Positions 43,091 to 49,108 of a DNA stretch of 49,108 bases are shown here, one piece after another. The stretch is from the NCBI GenBank assembly GCA_031275735.1, contig JAISOJ010000106.1, forward strand, positions 1-49,108. The letters are read 5' to 3'. The DNA is from Dysgonamonadaceae bacterium (GTDB taxonomy: Bacteria; Bacteroidota; Bacteroidia; Bacteroidales; Azobacteroidaceae). The position numbers were made by a program, and so were the translations under genes. Under the pieces are notes generated by a model that was given only the letters and a program-made list of their open reading frames with translations, had not been told where the DNA came from and made no database searches. The stretch's first letter is position 1; every line of letters begins with the position of its first letter.

Positions 43091-44134
43091 ATGCAAAAAA
43101 AAGGAAACAAATACGGTACGCACCGTGTAATTGAGCCGAAAGGCGTATTACCGCAACCGGCAAACAAATTAGACAACAATATGGATGAAATCTACGACAA
43201 TGAAATCCTTATTGACGTACAAACACTGAATATCGATAGCGCATCGTTTACGCAGATTGACGAACAGGCGGGCGGAGATAAAACAAAGATTGCCGAAATA
43301 ATGATGAGCATTGTTGAAAAACAGGGCAAACATCGCAATCCTGTAACAGGTTCGGGCGGAATGCTGCTTGGAACGGTCGAAAAAATCGGAGATGCTCTGA
43401 AAAACAAAACAGACCTGAAAATCGGCGATAAGATTGCAACTTTGGTATCATTGTCGCTTACGCCTTTGCGTATTGATAAAATCAAAGAAATTCGCGCAGA
43501 TGTCGATCAGGTTGACATTGACGGAAAAGCAATTTTGTTTGTAAGCGGAATTTACGCTAAAATTCCGGACGACATGCCCGAAAAACTTGCTCTTTCAGCC
43601 TTGGATGTAGCGGGAGCGCCGGCGCAAACTGCCAAACTTGTAAAACCCGGAGACACGGTTTTGATTATCGGAGCAGGCGGAAAATCGGGAATGCTGTGCT
43701 GTTACGAAGCAAAAAAACGCGCCGGCGTTACAGGAAAAGTGATAGGACTGTGCCACAGCCAGAAATCAACCGAACGTTTGAAAAGTCTTAATTTCTGCGA
43801 TTATGTTTTTTCTGCCGACGCAACACAGCCCATACCTGTACTTGAAGAAATTGAACGTATTACCGGCGGGCAGCTTTGCGATATTACAATCAACAACGTA
43901 AATATCAACGATACTGAAATGACATCAATCCTTTGTACCAAAGACACAGGACTGGTTTACTTCTTTTCTATGGCTACAAGTTTCACCAAAGCCGCTCTGG
44001 GCGCAGAAGGCGTTGGCAGCGATGTAACAATGATTGTAGGTAACGGCTATACAAGAGGACATGCTGAAATAACATTGCAGGAACTGCGCGAAAGCGAAGA
44101 ACTTCGCAAAATATTTACAGAACTTTACGCTTAA
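43091..44134 (+). CDS. kdd: L-erythro-3,5-diaminohexanoate dehydrogenase, copy 1
   Basis: Kdd oxidatively deaminates 3,5-diaminohexanoate to 3-keto-5-aminohexanoate with NAD+. The 347-residue length matches the Fusobacterium enzyme (about 344). The N-terminus KKGNKYGTHRVIEPKGVLPQ, the VTGSGGMLLGTV segment, the Rossmann motif IIGAGGKSGMLCC and the C-terminal YFFSMATSFTKAALGAEGVG are the family features. It is followed after 8 bp by a second kdd-like gene. The lysine aminomutases that make its substrate (KamA, KamDE) are not in the window. Confidence 0.92.
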   Translation: MQKKGNKYGTHRVIEPKGVLPQPANKLDNNMDEIYDNEILIDVQTLNIDSASFTQIDEQAGGDKTKIAEIMMSIVEKQGKHRNPVTGSGGMLLGTVEKIGDALKNKTDLKIGDKIATLVSLSLTPLRIDKIKEIRADVDQVDIDGKAILFVSGIYAKIPDDMPEKLALSALDVAGAPAQTAKLVKPGDTVLIIGAGGKSGMLCCYEAKKRAGVTGKVIGLCHSQKSTERLKSLNFCDYVFSADATQPIPVLEEIERITGGQLCDITINNVNINDTEMTSILCTKDTGLVYFFSMATSFTKAALGAEGVGSDVTMIVGNGYTRGHAEITLQELRESEELRKIFTELYA

Positions 44135-44142
44135 AAGGTAAA

Positions 44143-45186
44143 ATGCAGAAAAAAGGTTGCAGATACGGAACACATCGAGTAATAACGCCGGCGGGTACAT
44201 TGCCGCAGCCGGCTTTAAAACTCGATAATACAATGGAAATATACGACAATGAGCTGCTCATTGATGTATCAACTCTTAATATCGACTCGGCAAGTTATAC
44301 GCAAATATACAATACCTGCAAAGGTGATGAAAACCTTATGAAAAGCATGATTCTTTCCATTGTCGAAGAACGGGGAAAGATGCAGAATCCCGTAACAGGC
44401 TCAGGCGGAATGTTGATTGGCACGGTGAAAACCATAGGGGAAAACTTTAACAATGCAACAAAAGTAAAGGAAGGCGACAGAATAGCAACTCTGGTATCGC
44501 TTTCGCTCACCCCATTGAAAATAGACAGAATAACCGCTATTTCGGCACATTCCGATCAGGTGGATATTAAGGGTCAGGCTATACTTTTCGAAAGCGGTTT
44601 GTTTGCAGTACTGCCCGGCGACATTCCCGAAAAACTGGCTTTGGCAGTGCTTGATGTAGCAGGCGCTCCGGCGCAGGTTGACAGGCTTGTTACCGAAGGC
44701 GACATGGTTTGCATTATAGGTGGAGGCGGAAAATCGGGAATACTCTGCTGTTATCAGGCAATGAAAAATGCAGGTCGTTACGGAAAGGTCATTGTAGTTG
44801 AATATTCAGCCGAAAACGCCCAACGCATCAAAGACATGAATCTGGCTACCGATGTAATTGTAGCAGATGCCACAAACGTAATGAATGTTTACAGCAAAGT
44901 AATGCCGCTGACGGGTGGGAGAGGGGTTGATGTTACAATCAATAACGTAAATGTACCTTCTACCGAAATGACATCCATTTTGATAACCAAAGGGCAGGGT
45001 TGCGTTTACTTTTTTTCTATGGCAACAAGCTTCACCAAAGCCGCTCTGGGCGCCGAAGGAGTGGGAAAAGACATAAACCTTATTGTAGGCAACGGCTATG
45101 CACGCGGACACGCCGAACTGACGCTCAACATAGTAAGAGAATCAAAAGAAATACGCAAACTTTTTGAAAATCTTTACATAAAATAA
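44143..45186 (+). CDS. kdd: L-erythro-3,5-diaminohexanoate dehydrogenase, copy 2
   Basis: This tandem paralogue also has 347 residues and, by eye, about 60 percent identity to copy 1, with all family segments: YGTHRVITPAGTLPQPA, VTGSGGMLIGTV, IIGGGGKSGILCC (the third base of the usual GAGG pattern replaced by Gly) and YFFSMATSFTKAALGAEGVG. It differs in the region after the Rossmann strand (VIVVEYSAENAQR against VIGLCHSQKSTER), which normally contacts the cofactor's ribose. It may be a second isozyme with a different cofactor or substrate, or a subunit of a mixed oligomer. It ends the lysine operon. Confidence 0.88.
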   Translation: MQKKGCRYGTHRVITPAGTLPQPALKLDNTMEIYDNELLIDVSTLNIDSASYTQIYNTCKGDENLMKSMILSIVEERGKMQNPVTGSGGMLIGTVKTIGENFNNATKVKEGDRIATLVSLSLTPLKIDRITAISAHSDQVDIKGQAILFESGLFAVLPGDIPEKLALAVLDVAGAPAQVDRLVTEGDMVCIIGGGGKSGILCCYQAMKNAGRYGKVIVVEYSAENAQRIKDMNLATDVIVADATNVMNVYSKVMPLTGGRGVDVTINNVNVPSTEMTSILITKGQGCVYFFSMATSFTKAALGAEGVGKDINLIVGNGYARGHAELTLNIVRESKEIRKLFENLYIK

Positions 45187-45227
45187 CAATAAAACAATTA
45201 ATAATTAACAGTTAAACAGTAACCGGA

Positions 45228-46031
45228 ATGAATACAACCGTAAAAAAAACAGATTGGGACAAAGATGGTTTAAATGGCAAAGTGAAAAGCATAAGAGAAA
45301 TTCCATATTATGCAGAAAAAAAATTCGGAGTAAATGCCACATATAATATTTTTGATAATAAAAAATGGCGTAACACATTAAAAAAATATGACGACAGAGG
45401 CAACCTGACAGAATTGCATCATTATTATTCATCCGGTAGCCTTTACTCTAAATGGATTTACAAATACGACGACAATGGAAATCTGACAAAGATGACCGAA
45501 TATAATTCAAAAAACTTGGTAAAAAGCTACGAAACTTACAAATATAATGCCAAAGGCAACAGAGTAAAAGATACGGTTTATGCTATCGACAACTTGCCAT
45601 ATAAATGTACTTACAAATACAACAGCAAAGGCAACCGCACGGAGATGAAAAGATACAACCCAGACGGTACCTTATCAAGAAAGGAAACTTACATATACGA
45701 CAACAGCGGCAACCTGACAGAACAGAACTGGTACAGTGCAAAAGGCAACCTGCAAACGAAATGTACATACAAATATGACAACAGAGGCAGGCTGGCAGAA
45801 TGGTGCGAACACAAACAGTCGGGCAAGATAAGACAGAAACTTACCTGCGAATATGACGACAGAGGCAATCTTGCAGAATTGAAAGAATACAAACAGTTCG
45901 GCAAAACAGTTGTTAAACGGACTTACCAATACAGGCTCGATGATAAAGGCAACTGGATTGAACAGACAGAATATAAAGATGACGAAGCAGAAACAATTAC
46001 CGAACGAACAATAGAATATTACGATAATTGA
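45228..46031 (+). CDS. YD-type (RHS-like) repeat protein
   Basis: The 267-residue protein has no signal peptide. After a 50-residue head (LNGKVKSIREIPYYAEKKFG) it consists of eight repeats of about 26 residues, each of the form KYDDRGNLTEL...Y....Y (KYDDNGNLTK, KYNAKGNRVK, KYNSKGNRTE, IYDNSGNLTE, KYDNRGRLAE, EYDDRGNLAE). This is the YD/RHS-type repeat seen in short Bacteroidetes proteins, often present in several copies per genome; without the RHS core it is not a toxin carrier. The role is unknown. It lies after the lysine operon and before the decayed element. Confidence 0.75.
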   Translation: MNTTVKKTDWDKDGLNGKVKSIREIPYYAEKKFGVNATYNIFDNKKWRNTLKKYDDRGNLTELHHYYSSGSLYSKWIYKYDDNGNLTKMTEYNSKNLVKSYETYKYNAKGNRVKDTVYAIDNLPYKCTYKYNSKGNRTEMKRYNPDGTLSRKETYIYDNSGNLTEQNWYSAKGNLQTKCTYKYDNRGRLAEWCEHKQSGKIRQKLTCEYDDRGNLAELKEYKQFGKTVVKRTYQYRLDDKGNWIEQTEYKDDEAETITERTIEYYDN

Positions 46032-46349
46032 CAAATGAGAAAAAAATAAAAATAATTCCGGACTGGCTGGCTACTCATAATCCTATTCGATTTTTTCGCA
46101 AAAAAGTATGTATGCAGACAAAACGAACAGCGGAAGTACAAAACGCTCGGAAACAGTGTTATAAATGGATTTTTCTTTTGTTTTCGACTTGGGGAAAAGA
46201 CTTAAAAAGGGCTTGAAAAGACAAAGTTTGCAACCCAAACAGTGCTCCTTAAAATGCAGGGCGAAAACAGGTGCAAAACAGTCTTAAATTGACTGCTAAA
46301 TATCTAATATTGTCTATGTTACATGAAACTCATTTTTAACAGAAATAAA
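46032..46349. other. Gap with no supported gene
   Basis: A short open frame from 46028 to 46216 begins with TTG and has no family resemblance. The rest is A-rich. Near the integrase start, ACTCATTTTTAAC (46329-46341) faces ATTAAAAAATGAGT (46361-46374), an inverted repeat that could mark the promoter or a recombination site; I cannot show an attachment site. Confidence 0.5.
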
Positions 46350-46357
46350 TAATTTTG
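46350..46357 (+). promoter_or_regulatory. -7 box upstream of the integrase remnant
   Basis: TAATTTTG matches TAnnTTTG in all fixed positions, 19 bp before the integrase ATG. No good -33 box is visible. It lies inside the loop of the inverted repeat named in the preceding gap. Confidence 0.4.
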
Positions 46358-46375
46358 TAAATTAAAAAATGAGTC

Positions 46376-47604
46376 ATGAGAAGTACCTTTAAAGTTCTCT
46401 TTTACTTGAAACGGGACAAACAAAAATCCAACGGAACGATTCCGCTTTTTTGCCGTGATGGAGGACAGGAAGCTCGTTTTGGAATGAAATGCGACGTAAA
46501 CCCCAAAATTTGAGACGTAAAAACAGGCAAGGTAAGCGGTCTAACAGTGGAAGCAGTCAAAACCAACGCCCTTGTTGATAACACTAAATCAGCGACATAC
46601 AGAATCTATCGCGATCTACAGGAACGCGATAACCATGTTACGGCTGAAAGAGTGAAAAATGTGTTTCTGGGCGCAGAAATCAGACAGCGAACATTGCTGG
46701 AACTGTTTGACAGACACAACAAAGAACGCAAACCGCAAGTCGGCATAAACATCTGTCGATGCGGTTACAATTCTTATTGCCGAACACGCGACTGACTGGC
46801 GATTTTATTCGCCTGTACTACAATATTTCGGATATTTCGTTAAAAAATATCGACCACAAGCTTATTAATGATTTTGAGGCGTATCTTATTGCCAATTATC
46901 AACTTACGCATAACACGATTACCAAATATCTGAAAAAATTTAAGGCATATTATCTGCATTGCGATGGATGATGAACTGATTAGCAAAAATCCGTTTTCAA
47001 AGCGTAGCGTTCAGTATCAAAACACAGGAAGAGAATTTCTTACGCAGGACGAAATCAATAAACTTATTGGTTTTCGCTTTGATCAAAAAGAACTTGAACA
47101 GGCACGCGATATATTATTTATATTCTGTTGTTTTACAGGACTTTCATATTCGGATATGGCTAATTTGAAAAGGAACATATCCGACTTTCCTTTGACGGCA
47201 AAATGTGGATAAAAGGCAGGCGCGTGAAAACAGACATGGAATATAATATTCCGCTTTTGGACATTCCAAAAAGAATTTTGGAAAAATACAAGTCGTGTAA
47301 TACAGGCGATAAACTTTTGATTATAAGGAAATTAAATAAATATAACAAATTACTGAAAACGATAGCCGAAACGGTCGGAATAAATAAAAAAATTACCTCT
47401 CATATTGCCCGCCACACGTTTGCGACACTTACTCTGACCAAAGGCGTATCAATCGAAAGTGTCAGTAAAATGTTGGGACATGCCGACATTAAAACTACAC
47501 AGATTTACGCAAAAATTGCGAATGAAAAAATCAGTAACGATATGGCTTTATTTTCCGAAAGGATAAAAGGATTTGAAAATAAAAATATTGGCGCTAAAAT
47601 ATAA
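46376..47604 (+). pseudogene. Tyrosine recombinase (conjugative-transposon type integrase), multiply broken
   Basis: Reading across frames gives a normal Bacteroidetes integrase of about 400 residues: N-terminal arm domain (MRSTFKVLFYLKRDKQKSNG), SAM-like core-binding domain (FIRLYYNISDISLKNIDHK, TKYLKKFKAYYL), and catalytic domain (FCCFTGLSYSDMANL, then HIARHTFATLTLTKGVSIES, MLGHADIKTTQIYAKI with the Tyr nucleophile). Defects are an in-frame TGA at 46511-46513 where Trp is expected, and frameshifts near 46745-46790, 46960 and 47170. The Ser in TGLSYSD stands where most recombinases have the first Arg, a feature shared with IntDOT-like enzymes. The gene cannot give a working protein. Confidence 0.85.
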
Positions 47605-47609
47605 TTATT

Positions 47610-47760
47610 ATGGAATGTGGAAATATAAAAATCAATGTAGAAGAAGGCAAAACGCCTTGGGTTGAAAATCAGACTGATTGATAATGATTTGTGGCTTGCG
47701 AAATCTGAAATTGCGAGGTTGATAAACTATTTTCCACAAAAGAATTACAGGTTAAATTAA
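47610..47760 (+). pseudogene. Remnant of a small helix-turn-helix-like protein of integrative elements
   Basis: MECGNIKINVEEGKTPW opens in one frame, and GLKIRLIDNDLWLAKSEIAR followed by LINYFPQK continues in another, with a frameshift near 47665. The second part resembles the first half of proteins that follow integrases in Bacteroidetes elements (LWLTKxEIARLxxxxPQ). Translation stops after NYRLN, so the C-terminal half is missing. Confidence 0.5.
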
Positions 47761-47782
47761 ACTGTAATTTATCATTCGTTAG

Positions 47783-47809
47783 AAGTCCGACAAAATTGGA
47801 CTTTTTTTA
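47783..47809 (+). terminator. Intrinsic terminator after the integrase region
   Basis: AAGTCC (47783-47788) pairs with GGACTT (47798-47803) around a 9-base loop, followed by seven T. Confidence 0.65.
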
Positions 47810-47886
47810 TAATTCTACTCAACTATAGATGATAAATCAACTACATACCGATATTTCAAAATTCCATGTTCTAATTTTTTCACTGT

Positions 47887-48090
47887 TTATATTTTGCATA
47901 ATCGTTCCCTTTTGTCTTGTGTAATTCCGCCGCCCGATACTGTCGTTTTTGTTTGGATGGCAAAGGTGTTTACGGCTTCCTGACAGTCTGTAAAGATCAA
48001 GCCTGCGGGTTTTGCAAAAAAAATCTCCACACCTTCGGGTAATATTTTTTCAAAAATCTTGACAGCCCTGAATCCTTCACCGAAAAGCCC
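47887..48090 (-). pseudogene. C-terminal coding remnant on the minus strand, unknown family
   Basis: An uninterrupted 67-codon frame ends at 47887-47889. It reads GFRAVKIFEKILPEGVEIFF, then AKPAGLIFTDCQEAVNTFAI and QTKTTVSGGGITQDKRERLC, which has the look of real protein. It has no start codon and is closed upstream by TGA; the adjacent frame continues as ASVVLCFEGF, suggesting a frameshift near 48085. I do not recognise the family. It is probably a decayed gene of the integrative element on the opposite strand. Confidence 0.4.
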
Positions 48091-48109
48091 TCAAAACATA
48101 AAACGACCG

Positions 48110-48376
48110 ATGCGACGGATGAAGCATGAGATAAAAAAAATGTCACAGATTATGGTAAACAGCGAAAAAATACTAAAACAAAACAACTCCATCCGCTCAT
48201 AAATCAACATAAAATTTTGGTTTCTTCTGACTGACTTTGTGTGGATTATCTGTCTGATTTGGGCTTGTGGATTGACTGTCAGAACAGCAACAGTAATATA
48301 TCTCGACTACCGATTTTTACGCTTTGCAATTCGCATTTTGGGATTGTTTGCAGTTCTTTTTTTTACGTCGTTTTGA
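48110..48376 (+). pseudogene. Small membrane protein of an integrative element, interrupted by in-frame TAA
   Basis: From ATG 48110 the frame reads MRRMKHEIKKMSQIMVNSEK and a short helix, stops at TAA 48200-48202, and continues in the same frame with INIKFWFLLTDFVWIICLIW, a clear membrane segment, and a basic tail with a second hydrophobic stretch to the stop at 48374. The design (helical head, one or two membrane segments) is like small accessory proteins of Bacteroidetes conjugative elements. One codon change makes it non-functional. Confidence 0.45.
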
Positions 48377-48435
48377 CTGGGATACTGATTTTAATTATTT
48401 CATTATTAATCTTTTAATATAAAATTTATACATAA

Positions 48436-48687
48436 ATGGAAAGTTACAAAACAATTAAGGTATTATTTCCCGAAAGCATTATTAACCTTGATAGAATGTT
48501 TGATAATCAGGAAAAATGGGGAACGTCCACTCTGAAAGGTTGGATAGATGGTTACGAAACGACGCGATTTACGTAAAGAGGTGCATTTATAGCAGTAATT
48601 ACATCGGATTACAATATGGATTTTGTAAAGGAATGGATAAAAAAGCATATTCCAAATACAGACATAAAAGACATAAATACTAATTAA
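48436..48687 (+). pseudogene. Small unknown protein interrupted by in-frame TAA
   Basis: MESYKTIKVLFPESIINLDR begins at 48436 after an AT-rich leader. TAA at 48574-48576 interrupts the frame, which then continues with RGAFIAVITSDYNMDFVKEW and ends at 48685. The two parts look like one 83-residue protein. I recognise no family. It lies among other broken genes of the integrative element. Confidence 0.45.
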
Positions 48688-48697
48688 ATAACAGAAA

Positions 48698-48875
48698 ATG
48701 AATACAATTAATTCAATCAGTCAAAACGGATGTTCCGTTTGCGGGAGAGGCGAAGAAAATTATACTATATTTCGTCCTGTACATTATCGAAACAGATATT
48801 TTTATCAATAGCGAACTGTTTTCAACAGTTGCATCAACGCTTGAACAGTGCATAAATAGGCGCGCAAATGGTTAA
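48698..48875 (+). pseudogene. DUF3873-like protein, frameshifted
   Basis: MNTINSISQNGCSVCGRGEE and NYTIFRPVHYRNRYFYQ are followed by a stop at 48809-48811, but the next frame continues NSELFSTVASTLEQCINRR. The order NGxSxCxxxGEE.Y..F.P....YQ, then ELFS.VA.TLE.C...R, is that of DUF3873, a small protein of Bacteroidetes conjugative transposons. About six residues seem to be lost at the join. The remaining 230 bp to the window end show no gene I can support. Confidence 0.6.
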
Positions 48876-49108
48876 AGGCAAAAAATTACAAACTTTTGAA
48901 ACAGAGATAAATATTAACATGGAACGACAATCTCCGCTCCACAAACCAAGGAAATATGAAAATAACAGCAAGAAAAAGAAGAAAATCCATACCTGTTGTG
49001 CATTTAGGAAATATTGCATTTGATAATATTTAAGAGACGGTTAAAGACAAATAAATTGAGGTATTGGATCATCGTTAAAGCTGTGATTTTAGATATAATT
49101 CTTGTAGC

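Noticed and set aside
44143-45186. Second kdd as a pseudogene
   Set aside because: The frame is complete with all motifs and the same length as copy 1, so it should be functional.
46028-46216. 62-codon frame after the YD protein
   Set aside because: It has a TTG start, composition of non-coding DNA and no recognisable motif.
1-49108. tRNA, rRNA or known riboswitch genes
   Set aside because: I looked for cloverleaf-like arms, CCA-type ends and conserved riboswitch cores on both strands and saw none that I could support.

Overview
This window comes from an anaerobic bacterium of the Bacteroidetes, most probably the order Bacteroidales. The signs are A-rich leaders instead of Shine-Dalgarno sites, promoter boxes of the TTTG / TAnnTTTG type, surface lipoproteins with a CNKDDDD-like export signal, type IX secretion components, DUF6261 proteins, short AMP nucleosidase, and a decayed conjugative-transposon tail. 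Type IX genes next to xylan and lysine catabolism fit a gut-type lineage such as Dysgonomonas/Paludibacter/Porphyromonas relatives better than classical Bacteroides, but the genus cannot be fixed from sequence reading alone.

Region 1 (about 350-28,950) is a glucuronoxylan and xylose catabolic block, all on the + strand. GH115-CE15, a SASA-type acetylesterase, an alpha/beta hydrolase, GH67 and a GH43-GH8 lipoprotein strip (methyl)glucuronic acid, lignin esters and acetyl groups and cut xylo-oligosaccharides to xylose. UxaC, an SDR-type fructuronate reductase, UxuA, KdgK and Eda take glucuronate to pyruvate and glyceraldehyde-3-phosphate, with ExuT as importer. XylE, GalM, XylA and XylB handle xylose. 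No SusC/SusD pair, endo-xylanase or regulator lies in the window. Two paralogous DUF6261-plus-Ig-like proteins of unknown function sit inside the block. Base composition is clearly GC-rich from about 770 to about 17,400 and AT-rich outside it; the left edge falls inside the GH115 gene.

Region 2 (29,000-34,800) holds AMP nucleosidase, a MATE exporter, a cytidylate-kinase-like protein and a broken TPR/AraC-type regulator. Region 3 (35,100-39,600) holds a small truncated protein, a T9SS-sorted Ig-like protein, a PorP/SprF protein and a PD40-OmpA protein. Region 4 (40,000-45,200) is part of the lysine-to-butyrate fermentation pathway: CoA-transferase alpha subunit, Kal, Kce and two tandem Kdd copies, with a PD-(D/E)XK/DUF5655 nuclease-like gene lodged in the middle. 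Region 5 (45,200-49,108) has a YD-type repeat protein and then the eroded remains of an integrative element: integrase, DUF3873 and other pseudogenes with in-frame stops and frameshifts.

The intergenic spaces are unusually structured. They hold a dispersed REP-like family built on GTCATTGCGAG in both orientations, (GGAGAAT)4 runs, a 42-bp array whose every unit carries two potential hairpins, a perfect 13 x 21-bp array, a degenerate third array also with a 21-bp period, a 155-bp nested palindrome, and several long inverted repeats. These shared-period arrays and palindromes are the least explained content of the window.
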